NCBI GenBank assembly: GCA_019637915.1 | Contig: JAHBUV010000001.1 | Location: 1,458,565-1,522,564 of the forward strand | Reading direction: 5' to 3' | DNA: 64,000 nt | DNA from: Pseudobdellovibrionaceae bacterium | GTDB lineage: Bacteria; Bdellovibrionota; Bdellovibrionia; Bdellovibrionales; Bdellovibrionaceae | In this document: in pieces, positions 9,052-18,011 of the stretch | Layout: each line of letters opens with the position of its first letter | Numbering within the stretch: position 1 is the stretch's first letter | Program-made: the position numbers and the translations under genes | The notes under the pieces: model-generated | The model's database searches: none | Told to the model about the DNA's origin: nothing | What the model saw: only the letters and a program-made list of their open reading frames with translations

Positions 9052-10080
9052 ATGTCGTTCAGCCACCTGACCGCTCTGCGCGGGCTGCCCAAAGTCGATC
9101 TTCATCGCCATCTCGACTGCTCGATGCGTTGGAGCACTTTGGTGGAATTGGCGCCCCAGGTCGGAATCCCGTTGCCCGCCTCCCCCTCCGCCTGGCGCGA
9201 TGAATTCCTCGTCACCTCGCCCATGCGCGATCTGGACAGCGTTCTTAAAAAATTCCTTCACGCCCAGAAAGTTCTCTCCTCCGAAGAAATTCTCGAGCGT
9301 TTGGCTTTTGAAGCCTGCGAAGATGCCTGGAATGACGGCATCTTGATTTTGGAACTCCGTTACGCGCCGAGTTTCATCGCCGACGGCCACGCGAACTTGA
9401 ACTTCGATCGCATTCACGCGGCCCTCTGGCGCGGGATCGAGCGCGCCCGGCGCTCCTTCCCCATGGCCGTGGGCCTGATCGGCATCATCCAACGCATCAA
9501 GTCCTTTGAAACGGCCCGAACGGTCGCGGATTTCGTCATCGATCACCGTGACAGCTTCCTCGGCCTCGATCTCGCCGACAACGAACTCGGCTTCGACCCG
9601 AAGCCTTTCGCGCCTTTGTTCGAGAAAGCCCGCCGCGCCGGCTTGCGCCTGACCGTCCACTCCGGCGAGACCCCGGACGACACCGCCCCGAAGTGGGTGC
9701 GTGACTCCATCGAGGTCCTGGGCGCCGAGCGCATCGGCCACGGCGTGCAGATCATCCGCGACCCGCAAGTGCTCGCCTTCGTGCGCGACCGGAAAATCCC
9801 TTTGGAAGTCTGCCCGATCAGCAACTGGCTCACGCGGGCTTTTCCCGACCACCAGTCGCATCCGATCCGCCGGCTCATCGAAGCCGGCGTGCGCGTGACC
9901 ATCAACACGGACGATCCGGGCATTTTCGACACGACCCTCACAGATGATTACGAAGTGCTCGCCCGCGTGCACGGTTTCACCGCCGCGGATTTCAACCACG
10001 CCAACGACATCGCCGCCGCCGCCAGCTTCATCCCGCGCGCCGAACGCGCCCGGGTCTGGCCGCGGCCCCTGCCGCCCTGA
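9052..10080 (+). CDS. add: Adenosine deaminase
   Basis: A 342-residue zinc amidohydrolase that converts adenosine to inosine in purine salvage. Metal and catalytic motifs are all present: His-x-His in DLHRHLDCS, His in TVHSGE, GHG in RIGHGVQI, and the paired aspartates in NTDDPG. SNW near CPISNW is also typical of the family. An in-frame GTG nine bases upstream (9043) is an alternative start. Prolyl aminopeptidase follows 11 bp downstream with its own strong ribosome site, forming a small salvage operon. Substrate could include other adenosine-like compounds, but the motif set fits Add best. Confidence 0.9.
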   Translation: MSFSHLTALRGLPKVDLHRHLDCSMRWSTLVELAPQVGIPLPASPSAWRDEFLVTSPMRDLDSVLKKFLHAQKVLSSEEILERLAFEACEDAWNDGILILELRYAPSFIADGHANLNFDRIHAALWRGIERARRSFPMAVGLIGIIQRIKSFETARTVADFVIDHRDSFLGLDLADNELGFDPKPFAPLFEKARRAGLRLTVHSGETPDDTAPKWVRDSIEVLGAERIGHGVQIIRDPQVLAFVRDRKIPLEVCPISNWLTRAFPDHQSHPIRRLIEAGVRVTINTDDPGIFDTTLTDDYEVLARVHGFTAADFNHANDIAAAASFIPRAERARVWPRPLPP

Positions 10081-10091
10081 AGGAGATCCCC

Positions 10092-11039
10092 ATGAGAGAT
10101 TTTTATCCCGCCATCGAACCTCTGCGCACGTTGCGTTTGAAAGTCTCCGACCTTCACGAGCTGCACGTGGAGGAGGTCGGCAATCCCCGGGGTCAGCCCG
10201 TGGTTTTCCTGCACGGCGGGCCCGGCGGCGGCATCAGCGCCGATCATCGCCGCTACTTCGATCCCGGCCACTACCGCATCATTTTGTTCGATCAACGCGG
10301 CTCCGGCCAGAGCACCCCTGGCGCGGAACTGCGCGAGAACACCACCTGGGACCTCGTCAAGGACATCGAGACCATCCGCGCGCACTTCGGCGTCGAGCGC
10401 TGGCATGTCTTCGGCGGCAGCTGGGGATCCACTCTCGCCCTCACTTACGCCATCACCCACCCCGAGCGCGTCAGCGCCCTGATCCTGCGCGGGATTTTCC
10501 TGTGCCGGCCGTCCGAGCTTCAGTGGTTCTACCAGAAGGGCGCCTCCGAGATTTTCCCCGACGTCTGGGAAAGCTACGAACAACTCATCCCCGGGAACGA
10601 GCGCCACGATTTCATCAAAGCTTATCACCAACGCCTGACCCACGACGACGCGCGGATCCGCCTCGCCGCCGCCAAAACCTGGAGCAAATGGGAGGCCGCG
10701 ACCTCGCGCCTGATCATGGACCCCCAGGCCGTGGATGAGTTCGAGGACCCCGAGTACGCCCTGTCCTTCGCGCGCATCGAGTGCCACTACTTCATCAACA
10801 ACGCCTTCTTCCCCACGAACAACTGGATCCTCGAGAACATCGACCGCATCCGCCGGATCCCGGGCTGGATCGTGCAGGGACGCTACGACGTGGTCTGCCC
10901 GCCCCGCTCCGCCTGGGACCTGCACCGCGCCTGGCCCGAAGCGAAGATGCAAATCATCGCCGACGCTGGGCACGCCGCATCAGAGCCCGGCATTCGCCAT
11001 GCTTTGATTGAGGCGACGGACGAGGCCCGCTCCCTCTAA
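10092..11039 (+). CDS. pip: Prolyl aminopeptidase (proline iminopeptidase)
   Basis: A 315-residue S33-family peptidase that removes N-terminal proline from peptides in the cytoplasm. The signature HGGPGGG (oxyanion hole), FDQRGSGQS, the nucleophile elbow GGSWGS, and the late GRYDVVCPP and DAGHA segments carrying Asp and His are all present, and length matches the family. AAGGAG lies 7 bp before the ATG. It follows adenosine deaminase in an operon. In a predator-like organism it would fit use of peptides from digested prey, which is inference. Confidence 0.93.
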   Translation: MRDFYPAIEPLRTLRLKVSDLHELHVEEVGNPRGQPVVFLHGGPGGGISADHRRYFDPGHYRIILFDQRGSGQSTPGAELRENTTWDLVKDIETIRAHFGVERWHVFGGSWGSTLALTYAITHPERVSALILRGIFLCRPSELQWFYQKGASEIFPDVWESYEQLIPGNERHDFIKAYHQRLTHDDARIRLAAAKTWSKWEAATSRLIMDPQAVDEFEDPEYALSFARIECHYFINNAFFPTNNWILENIDRIRRIPGWIVQGRYDVVCPPRSAWDLHRAWPEAKMQIIADAGHAASEPGIRHALIEATDEARSL

Positions 11040-11148
11040 GAAGAGGCAACTCATAAAAAAAACTTATGGGAGCCGCAACAAACTCATGCTTGCTTGCCGT
11101 CCCCTCTCCATGTTTGATGCGCCTCAGTTTCATTCTCAGGGGGGAGCC

Positions 11149-11988
11149 ATGAAATCCGTTGTCCATCTTTTGTTGTTCATTTCCATTGGGGCGCTGGCCG
11201 CTTGCGCTCCGTCGACCACGAGAAAAATCAGCGACACCGCCGATATCTCGTCGGGGATCATGAACGGCATCGAAGTGCCGCCGGATTTTCCCTTGGCCCG
11301 TCACGTGGTCGCCATCCGCATCGTCACGCCCCAGGGCTCCGGCATCTGCACCGGCACCTTGCTGGACAAGAATCTCGTTCTCACCGCCGCTCACTGCGCC
11401 CCGGCGAACGCCAAGCTTTTCGTGGTGTTCAGCACAACGGTGACGCCGCAAGCGGAAAGCCGCCCGGTCGATGGTTTCATCGTGTCCCCGCAATGGGCCA
11501 GCAATCAGAACCAACGCCGCAACACCGGCGACATCGCTTTGTTGCATTTCACCGGTCCGCAACCGGCCACCCATCGCCCGTTGCCGATTCTGCCCGCGCC
11601 CCATCAACGCATTCTGCGTGAAGGCACGTTGGTCATGCTGGCCGGCTACGGCCGCAACAACGTTCAACCCGGTCAACCCACCGGCAGCGGCATTCTCCGT
11701 CGCGCCAGCACCCGTTTGGCCAAAGGCGTGTTCAGCGAGACCGAAATCCTGGTGGAGCACACCGACGGCCGCGGCGCCTGCAACGGCGACTCCGGCGGGC
11801 CGGCCATCGTTTTCCTCGGCGGCCAGGCTTACGTTTGGGGCGTCACCAGCCGGGGCATTCCCACCTGCGATCAAGGCGCCGTTTACACCAACGCCGCGAC
11901 CTACGAACTCTGGGTCAAAAAGACCATCGACGAGCTGACCCGTCGTGAACGCGGCGGCCGCAACAATCCTTTCAACGGATTGAATTGA
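11149..11988 (+). CDS. Trypsin-like serine protease lipoprotein (S1 family), copy 1
   Basis: A 279-residue exported S1 protease. The signal peptide ends in a lipobox (LAAC), so it is probably lipid-anchored. The catalytic triad is visible as His in LTAAHC, Asp in NTGDIALLHF and Ser in GDSGGPA. The mature enzyme would start near IMNGIEVPP, which resembles the IVGG activation end, so a propeptide may be cut. Start at 11149 follows GGGGGAG. It is the first of three tandem paralogues. A 66-bp block at 11830-11895 is identical to copy 2 although the rest has diverged. Confidence 0.9.
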   Translation: MKSVVHLLLFISIGALAACAPSTTRKISDTADISSGIMNGIEVPPDFPLARHVVAIRIVTPQGSGICTGTLLDKNLVLTAAHCAPANAKLFVVFSTTVTPQAESRPVDGFIVSPQWASNQNQRRNTGDIALLHFTGPQPATHRPLPILPAPHQRILREGTLVMLAGYGRNNVQPGQPTGSGILRRASTRLAKGVFSETEILVEHTDGRGACNGDSGGPAIVFLGGQAYVWGVTSRGIPTCDQGAVYTNAATYELWVKKTIDELTRRERGGRNNPFNGLN

Positions 11989-12022
11989 TCCTCGCCTTTT
12001 TCAGATGACCCTTCGGGAATCA

Positions 12023-12055
12023 GGCCGCGCTCAAAGGCGCGGCCTTTTCTTTTTT
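12023..12055 (+). terminator. Rho-independent terminator after protease copy 1
   Basis: Perfect 8-bp stem GGCCGCGC / GCGCGGCC with a 6-base loop, followed by TTTTC and seven T residues. It separates protease copies 1 and 2 into distinct transcripts. Confidence 0.9.
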
Positions 12056-12149
12056 ACACAGTTCCAAATCGGAACTCATCGGGGTTGGCCTTTTTTGTTA
12101 GTCTCATTTTGGCGCCACTTCGGAATGAAGAACGCCCTGAGGGAGGATC

Positions 12150-12929
12150 ATGAGTTTCATCCATCGCATCACCGCTACCTTGTCCGTTTTGACCGCCTTG
12201 CTGAGCTCCCAGAGCGCTTCGGCCATCATGAACGGGATCGAGGTCTCCCCCCAAGATGCGGCCGCCCGCCACATCGTGGGAATCGTCATCGTCCAAGCCA
12301 ACGGTGGCGCGGGGATTTGCACCGGCACCCTGCTGGGCAACAACCTGGTGATGACGGCGGCCCACTGCGCCCCCGAGGGCGCCCGGCTTTTCGTGGTTTT
12401 CGACCGCGTCATCGCGGATCACATGAACCCGGCCCTCACGCGTCCCGTGGACAAGGTGGCGATTTCGCCGTCCTGGCAAATGAACCAGAACAATCGCCGC
12501 AACACCGGGGATATCGCCCTGATCCGCTACGTGGGCCCGACCCCCGCGAGATTCCAACCCTTGCCGGTTCTACCGTTTGATCGTCAGCGTGTCTTGCGCC
12601 CGGGCAATCTCGTCATCCTGGCCGGTTACGGACGCAGCAGCGTGGCAGACAATCAAAAAGACGGCAGCGGCGTTCTGCGCCAGGTGAGCACGCGCCTGGC
12701 CCCGAAGGGCTTCAGCATGACCGAGCTCCTCGTCGAGCACACCGACGGCCGCGGCGCCTGCAACGGCGATTCCGGCGGCCCCGCGGTGGTGTTCCTGGGC
12801 GGACAACCCTACGTTTGGGGCGTCACCAGCCGGGGCATTCCCACCTGCGATCAAGGCGCCGTTTACACCAACGCCACTTTGTACCAGAGCTGGATCCAGA
12901 CCACCTCCCAAGAGATGACGCGACCATAG
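12150..12929 (+). CDS. Trypsin-like serine protease (S1 family), copy 2
   Basis: A 259-residue S1 protease with a cleavable signal peptide ending SQSASA, and no lipobox, unlike copies 1 and 3. The triad is His in MTAAHC, Asp in NTGDIALIRY, Ser in GDSGGPA. The likely mature end is IMNGIEVSP. It is closely related to copy 1, sharing ICTGTLL, HTDGRGACNGDSGG and the whole C-terminal VWGVTSRGIPTCDQG region. GGGAGGATC precedes the ATG. Copy 1 being a lipoprotein and copy 2 soluble suggests the pair act at different places, which is inference. Confidence 0.9.
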   Translation: MSFIHRITATLSVLTALLSSQSASAIMNGIEVSPQDAAARHIVGIVIVQANGGAGICTGTLLGNNLVMTAAHCAPEGARLFVVFDRVIADHMNPALTRPVDKVAISPSWQMNQNNRRNTGDIALIRYVGPTPARFQPLPVLPFDRQRVLRPGNLVILAGYGRSSVADNQKDGSGVLRQVSTRLAPKGFSMTELLVEHTDGRGACNGDSGGPAVVFLGGQPYVWGVTSRGIPTCDQGAVYTNATLYQSWIQTTSQEMTRP

Positions 12930-12970
12930 GATCCTTGAGAAGGCTGGCGCTTTCGCGCTAGTCTGCCCCC

Positions 12971-13801
12971 GTGAGATTTTTCCCCGGCCTCTTTCTTTTC
13001 TTTCTCACCGCCTGCGGCTCCGGCACTCCGGAGCTCACCTCCAAGGCCGCCCGGCTCGCGAACGGCATCCTGGGCGGTGAAATCGTCGCTGAAAATTCCC
13101 CCGAAGCCCGCGTCACGGTCCTGCTTGATTCGCCGGACGGGCTGTTATGCTCCGGCACCCTGATCGGCGAGAATCTGGTGCTGACGGCGGGCCATTGCCT
13201 GACGAAAAAGCCCGAGGATCTGCGCGTTCTGTTCGGGGCTCGGCCCTACCAGCGGCCCGTGCCGACGCGCCCGGCGGTGGCCTTCATCCGGCACGAGCAT
13301 TTCAAAGATCCCGAGCGCGGCCGCAATGATGTCGCCGTGGTGAAATTCGCGGGCACCCGTCCCGCGGGCACCGGCATCGCGGCCCTGCCCACGGACGATG
13401 AGGATTTTTTCCTGGGTGCCTCTTTCTGGGCCCTGGGTTACGGCGCCACCTCGGGTCTGCCGACCTCCGAAGACGATGTCGGTCTGTTGCGCCGGGTGGA
13501 ACTGAAAATCGCCGCCTTCCACTCCCAAGCGCGCGAGTTTTCCGCCAATCAACGCGGCGGCCGCGGCGCCTGCTTCGGGGACTCCGGCGGGCCGGCTCTG
13601 CTCTGGAGGAAGGACCGGACTCCGGTGGTGATCGGCATCGAGTCCGGCATTTTCCATTCCCCCGGGGATCCCCCGGAAGACCCGTGCCGGGCCATGTCCC
13701 TGTACATGAACGCTTTGTTTTACCGGCGGTGGATCAACAACGCCTCAGCGAGCCTGCTCGCCGATGACTTCGTTCAGCAGCCGGCCCAGCTGGCGCGGTG
13801 A
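12971..13801 (+). CDS. Trypsin-like serine protease lipoprotein (S1 family), copy 3
   Basis: A 276-residue protein starting with GTG and a short lipoprotein signal (LTAC lipobox near residue 15). The triad is His in LTAGHC, Asp in RNDVAVVKF, Ser in GDSGGPA. The presumed mature start is ILGGEIV, closer to the classical IVGG than in copies 1 and 2. It is more diverged than the other two copies. No convincing ribosome site precedes the GTG, and it starts 41 bp after copy 2 ends, so it may be expressed with copy 2. Its last 57 bp overlap the 3' end of menH on the other strand. Confidence 0.87.
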   Translation: MRFFPGLFLFFLTACGSGTPELTSKAARLANGILGGEIVAENSPEARVTVLLDSPDGLLCSGTLIGENLVLTAGHCLTKKPEDLRVLFGARPYQRPVPTRPAVAFIRHEHFKDPERGRNDVAVVKFAGTRPAGTGIAALPTDDEDFFLGASFWALGYGATSGLPTSEDDVGLLRRVELKIAAFHSQAREFSANQRGGRGACFGDSGGPALLWRKDRTPVVIGIESGIFHSPGDPPEDPCRAMSLYMNALFYRRWINNASASLLADDFVQQPAQLAR

Positions 13802-14500
13802 ATCCCACAAAAGACGATGACCGGCGCCTTCGAGCGCGCGCACGTCCAGATCCGGAACGGCCTGCCGCAGTTCCCGGGCCTGACGCCGGAATTTTTCGTC
13901 CTTTTCCCCCACCCACCAATGCAGGAGTTTTTTTTCCCGGGCGATCAGGGGGCGGAAGTTTTTTTGCTGCGCCAACGACCATTGCCGCAGGCAGGCCGTC
14001 GTCACCTCTCCGGTGTCCGGGCGGAATGTCCTGCGCGGTTCCACCGAGCCGCCCTGGAACACCGGCTGCGCGTTCCAGTCCTTCAAGGCGTCCGCCCACT
14101 GAGGGCCGGAAAAACGCCGCGCCCACTCTTCATCGCTTTGCCGGCGCGCCTGCCGCGCGATCAGGTCCTCGTCCGGCAATCCTTCGTTGGTGGAAAGGCA
14201 GATGACGGCGCGAAATCCCGCGGGATCCGCCTCGAGGGCGTGCAAAGCCAGGCGGCCCCCTTGCGAGTAGCCGGCCAGGATCACAGCGTCCCGCAACCCC
14301 TCGCGCCGACGCCAGTCCTGAAAGGCGAGGCCCCAGCGGGAAAGGCCCGCCCGCCCCGGGTTCAACAAAAGATCCCGCGTGTAATCCGGGATCACCACCC
14401 GCACCGCGGAGGGCAAATCCGCCAAGGCCGCGTCCCAGTCGGACGGCTCCCCGAGAAAGCCGTGCAAGGCGACCAGGGTCACATCCACAGGGCGTCCCAT
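13745..14500 (-). CDS. menH: MenH-like 2-succinyl-6-hydroxy-2,4-cyclohexadiene-1-carboxylate synthase
   Basis: A 251-residue alpha/beta-hydrolase with LHGFLG near the start, the nucleophile elbow GYSQGGR, Asp in GEKDEKF and His in GAGHRLLW. These fit MenH, which eliminates pyruvate from the MenD product SEPHCHC to give SHCHC in menaquinone synthesis. Assignment rests mainly on position directly after menD with overlap. Start ATG 14500 overlaps menD by 22 bp; a GTG at 14488 is an alternative. The 3' end overlaps protease copy 3 tail to tail by 57 bp. Confidence 0.83.
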   Translation of the reverse strand: MGRPVDVTLVALHGFLGEPSDWDAALADLPSAVRVVIPDYTRDLLLNPGRAGLSRWGLAFQDWRRREGLRDAVILAGYSQGGRLALHALEADPAGFRAVICLSTNEGLPDEDLIARQARRQSDEEWARRFSGPQWADALKDWNAQPVFQGGSVEPRRTFRPDTGEVTTACLRQWSLAQQKNFRPLIAREKKLLHWWVGEKDEKFRRQARELRQAVPDLDVRALEGAGHRLLWDSPRQLGRLLNEVIGEQAR

Positions 14501-16047
14501 TCCTTCCAGAATTTTTCCGTTTGCTCCTCGGAAACCTCGAGCTCGATCAGATGGCGGTCCTCGAGCTCCACCCGGTCCGGCACTCGCGACCAGCGCGTGT
14601 AGGCCCAACCCCACATCGATGCCCAGGAGTCGAATTTCACGTGATGGCGGTTCAGGAAAATCTCCTGACCGAACAGGCGCTTGAAAATCATGCCGCCGCT
14701 GTTGTTGATGACGACCACGCGGATTTTCGGCGCCGCCAGTTGCGGCGTGACCCACAGGCTGGAAAGGTCGTACATCGCGGTGAGGTCGCCGACCAGGCAC
14801 CAGTTTTCCGTGTCATGGCGGCTCCAGCCCAGAAAGGTCGAGAGCTGGCCGTCGATGCCGTTGGCGCCCCGGTTGCCCGCCACGCGCCGCGGGGGCTGTT
14901 CGAACACGGCCCCCAGGTCCCATTCGCGGATCGGCAGGCTGTTGCCGAGGTAAACGCTCTGGTCCCTGGTCAACAAAGACAGTTGACGGATCAGGCTCAC
15001 TTCCGAGGACGGGTATTTTTCGCAAAGTTTTTCCAGCACCGCCGCTTTTTCGCGGTCGAAACGCAAAACCTCGTCCGGCAGGGGCCGCGAGCCGCGGATC
15101 TGGATGCGCGAAAGATCATCGAGGTTGTCGTAGTGGGGCACGGCCCGGCTCAAACCCGTGAAGTGATTGTAGCCCAGGGAGAAGACCGGCAAATCGGCGC
15201 GTTTGTCCTCGAGATCCCGCCACAGGCGCAGCGTCGGAACACCGCCGATGCGCAAGACCGCGTCGCAAATCCCCTCGTCCAGCAAGCGGCCCACCATGCG
15301 CTCGCCCGAGCGGATCTGCAGCTTTTCCAGGGACGGATGGCCGCGCAGGCAGGAAATGCCCTCGGCGTAGATCGGCGCCTGCAGGCGCGACAGGAAATTC
15401 GCCACCTGCTCGCGCACTTTGTCCGGCACCGTGCTCATCACCACGAGCGGCCGGTGTTTGCTCAGGAACTCGTCCATCTCATCCACCATCTGCATGGGGA
15501 TGGACTCCGGGAAGCGCGTGCGCATCTCCTGCTCCGGCGGCTCGATCAACGTCGCCGGGCCGTCCAGCAAAGGCTCCGCGAAGCAGACGTTGACGTGCAC
15601 GGGCTTTTTCCAGCTCAGTCCGTTGAAACTGACGTGGGTGTTGGCGGCGTCAAGATCGAAACAGGCCTCGATGTAGTAGGAGAACAAACCCACCTGCTCG
15701 ATGGATTGCGGGGCGCCGGTGCCGCGGTAGCGTTTCGGCCGGTCCGCCGTGACCACGATCAGGGGCAGAGAGGAGTAGCTGCCCTCGATGGTCGCCGGCA
15801 GGCACTCGGCCACCGCCGTGCCCGAGGTGGTGATCACCGCCACCGGATGGCGGGTCGCCGCGATCCGCCCGAGAGCGAAGAAGGAGGCGGAGCGCTCTTC
15901 GAAAAAATGATAGGTCTTGAGGTGCGGGTTTTCCTGGATCAGGTACACGAAGGGACTGTTGCGCGCGCCCGCGCACAGGCAGAATTCCCGCACGCCGGCG
16001 GCCAGCATGTTCTGCAGAACCCGGTGGGCCAGCTGCATGTTCGTCAT
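14479..16047 (-). CDS. menD: MenD, 2-succinyl-5-enolpyruvyl-6-hydroxy-3-cyclohexene-1-carboxylate synthase
   Basis: A 522-residue thiamine diphosphate enzyme that joins isochorismate with 2-oxoglutarate in menaquinone synthesis. CAGARNSP near residue 24 corresponds to the family's CPGSRSTP element. FEERSASFFALG, TTSGTAVAE and VVTADRP follow as in MenD, and the C-terminal half has GNSLPIREWD, GNRGANGIDG and GDLTAMYDLSSL for the cofactor site. The ATG at 16047 overlaps the menF stop by 4 bp (ATGA), so an in-frame start further upstream is unlikely. Confidence 0.93.
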   Translation of the reverse strand: MTNMQLAHRVLQNMLAAGVREFCLCAGARNSPFVYLIQENPHLKTYHFFEERSASFFALGRIAATRHPVAVITTSGTAVAECLPATIEGSYSSLPLIVVTADRPKRYRGTGAPQSIEQVGLFSYYIEACFDLDAANTHVSFNGLSWKKPVHVNVCFAEPLLDGPATLIEPPEQEMRTRFPESIPMQMVDEMDEFLSKHRPLVVMSTVPDKVREQVANFLSRLQAPIYAEGISCLRGHPSLEKLQIRSGERMVGRLLDEGICDAVLRIGGVPTLRLWRDLEDKRADLPVFSLGYNHFTGLSRAVPHYDNLDDLSRIQIRGSRPLPDEVLRFDREKAAVLEKLCEKYPSSEVSLIRQLSLLTRDQSVYLGNSLPIREWDLGAVFEQPPRRVAGNRGANGIDGQLSTFLGWSRHDTENWCLVGDLTAMYDLSSLWVTPQLAAPKIRVVVINNSGGMIFKRLFGQEIFLNRHHVKFDSWASMWGWAYTRWSRVPDRVELEDRHLIELEVSEEQTEKFWKEWDALWM

Positions 16048-17123
16048 GTCGCGATCCCCAGGATTTTCAGGACGGACTGGCGCTTGCGGATCAGCTCGGT
16101 CCATTCGGCGTCGATGTCACTGTCTTTCACGATGCCGCAACCGGAACCGAGGAGCAGTTGATCGCCCCGCCACTGCAGGTGACGGATGCCCACCAGGGAA
16201 AGCACGCGCCCCCCGCCCAGCCTCCAGGTCACGGGCGCGCCGTAACGGGCCCGGCCCTCCTGCCCCGGCAGCTCCCGCATCCAGCGCCAGCCGAAAAGAC
16301 GCGGGAACACCCCCAGGGCCGCCGTCGGATGCAGGCGACGGATGAGGTCCTCGATGTCGGGCTCGTCGTGGAGTTCCGCCTCGATGGAGGTTTTCAAGTG
16401 CCACAAGGTCGGCAGATCAACGATTTCCGTTGTCCCGACCCGGACCTGACCGATGTTTTGCAGTTCGTTCCGGATGTCTTTGACGACCAGGCGGTGTTCG
16501 TACTGGTCTTTCTGCGAACGCGCCAGGTCCTCGGCCCGCCCGTCCGCTTTGGCGAGGGTGCCCGCCAAAGCCATGGTCCGCAGCGCGCGCCCCTGCACAT
16601 CGAACAGGATTTCCGGAGTCGCCCCGAGGAGGCCCTGCTCCCCGTCCCACCAGCCGTGGGCGTGGAGATTGTCGGGAGCGGCGAGAACCTCCAAAAGCCA
16701 GCGCAGCTTCATGATCGGCGTGACCGCTTGACGGGCGCGCGCGAAGACCACGGGCACCGCTTTGTCGATCTGCCCCTGAGCGATCATGTTCTGAATGCGC
16801 GCGAAGGCCTGTTCAAAATCAGCGCGCGCCGGTTCCTGCCATGAAAAAGTCGGGGCGATTTCTCCCGATTCCTCGAGGAAACGCAGGCACTGCCGGGCCC
16901 AATCCATCTTCGGGCCTCGCCAAATCCGGCTCGGTTTCAGAAACGAGATTTTCTCCGTCTCATAGAAAAAGGGGCAAGAGATTGAAATATCATGGTTTTT
17001 GCCGGAATTGATGTTTTCAAAAGGACCCCACAAAATCACGACGTCTTGGGCATCGCGCAGGAAGGCGCCACTGGCCAAAAAGTTTGTGAAGTCAGATTGC
17101 GTTATGATATCTTGCTGGCTCAA
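16044..17123 (-). CDS. menF: Isochorismate synthase MenF
   Basis: Chorismate-utilizing enzyme that makes isochorismate, the first committed step toward menaquinone. Family signatures in the C-terminal half are GATPEIL, ALAGTLA, HLKTSIEAEL, HPTAALG and GSGCGIV. About 359 residues from the proposed TTG start at 17123, which follows GGAG by 5 bases; the open frame extends 25 codons further upstream to another TTG, inside the divergent aroF promoter. No ATG occurs before residue 98 of the long frame, so a non-ATG start is certain but its exact position is not. Confidence 0.9.
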   Translation of the reverse strand: MSQQDIITQSDFTNFLASGAFLRDAQDVVILWGPFENINSGKNHDISISCPFFYETEKISFLKPSRIWRGPKMDWARQCLRFLEESGEIAPTFSWQEPARADFEQAFARIQNMIAQGQIDKAVPVVFARARQAVTPIMKLRWLLEVLAAPDNLHAHGWWDGEQGLLGATPEILFDVQGRALRTMALAGTLAKADGRAEDLARSQKDQYEHRLVVKDIRNELQNIGQVRVGTTEIVDLPTLWHLKTSIEAELHDEPDIEDLIRRLHPTAALGVFPRLFGWRWMRELPGQEGRARYGAPVTWRLGGGRVLSLVGIRHLQWRGDQLLLGSGCGIVKDSDIDAEWTELIRKRQSVLKILGIAT

Positions 17124-17177
17124 GAAAACTCCGTGAACAAGCCTCAATTCCGAGCTTCGACACGAGACCAAGCTATT

Positions 17178-18011
17178 ATGGAATTGATCTTGAATCAAAC
17201 ACGACCCTCAACCCGAACCGTCAAGGTTGGTGGTCTCACCGTGGGTGGACCGGACTTCACCGTGATCGCCGGTCCCTGCTCGATCGAGTCGCGGGATCAA
17301 TTTCTGGAGACGGCCCTGGGCGTGAAGAAGGCCGGCGCCTGTCTTCTGCGCGGCGGGATCTGGAAAATGCGCACCTCCTCCAAGACTTTCCAGGGTCTGG
17401 GTTCGAACTCCTTCGACATGATTCGTTCCGTGCTGCGGGAAACCGGCATGGGGCTCGTGTCGGAAGTGACGGACACGGAGCAGATCGAGCAGATCCACGA
17501 CATCGTTGACATGTTCCAGGTCGGTTCCCGCAACATGCACAACTACTCCCTGCTGAAGGCCCTCGGCCGCACCAACAAACCGGTGCTGCTGAAACGCGGT
17601 TTCGCCGGCCTCATCGACGAGTGGATCAAGGCGGCGGAGTACGTCACCAACGGCGGCAACCCGAACGTCATCCTCTGCGAACGCGGCATCCGCACCTTCG
17701 AGACCGCCACGCGCAACACCCTGGACCTGAACGCCGTCGTGTACGCCAAACACAACACGGATTACCCGGTGATCGTCGATCCCTCCCACGCGGTGGGCAT
17801 TCGCGCCCTCGTGCCGGATCTGGCCCTGGCGGCGGCGGCGGCGGGCGCGGACGGCATCATCGTCGAAGTGCACCCGCGTCCGGCGGAAGCGCTGAGCGAC
17901 GGTCCCCAGGCCCTGACCTTGAACGACTTCGAACAGATGATGAGCCGCCTCAACCGCGTGCTGAGCGCCATCGATCGTCCCTTGCAGAAAGCGGCCCAAC
18001 TTGCGCACTGA
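17178..18011 (+). CDS. aroF: 3-deoxy-7-phosphoheptulonate (DAHP) synthase, type I-beta
   Basis: First enzyme of the shikimate pathway, joining PEP and erythrose 4-phosphate. The 277-residue chain begins at the core with FTVIAGPCSIES, then has GGIWKMRTSSKTFQGLG, KPVLLKRGF, LCERGIRTFE and VDPSHAVG, as in the short Thermotoga/Bacillus-type enzymes. No regulatory ACT or chorismate mutase domain is attached, so simple feedback control through such a domain is absent. It is divergent from menF by about 54 bp and overlaps ubiE by 11 bp, tying shikimate entry to quinone synthesis. Confidence 0.93.
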   Translation: MELILNQTRPSTRTVKVGGLTVGGPDFTVIAGPCSIESRDQFLETALGVKKAGACLLRGGIWKMRTSSKTFQGLGSNSFDMIRSVLRETGMGLVSEVTDTEQIEQIHDIVDMFQVGSRNMHNYSLLKALGRTNKPVLLKRGFAGLIDEWIKAAEYVTNGGNPNVILCERGIRTFETATRNTLDLNAVVYAKHNTDYPVIVDPSHAVGIRALVPDLALAAAAAGADGIIVEVHPRPAEALSDGPQALTLNDFEQMMSRLNRVLSAIDRPLQKAAQLAH

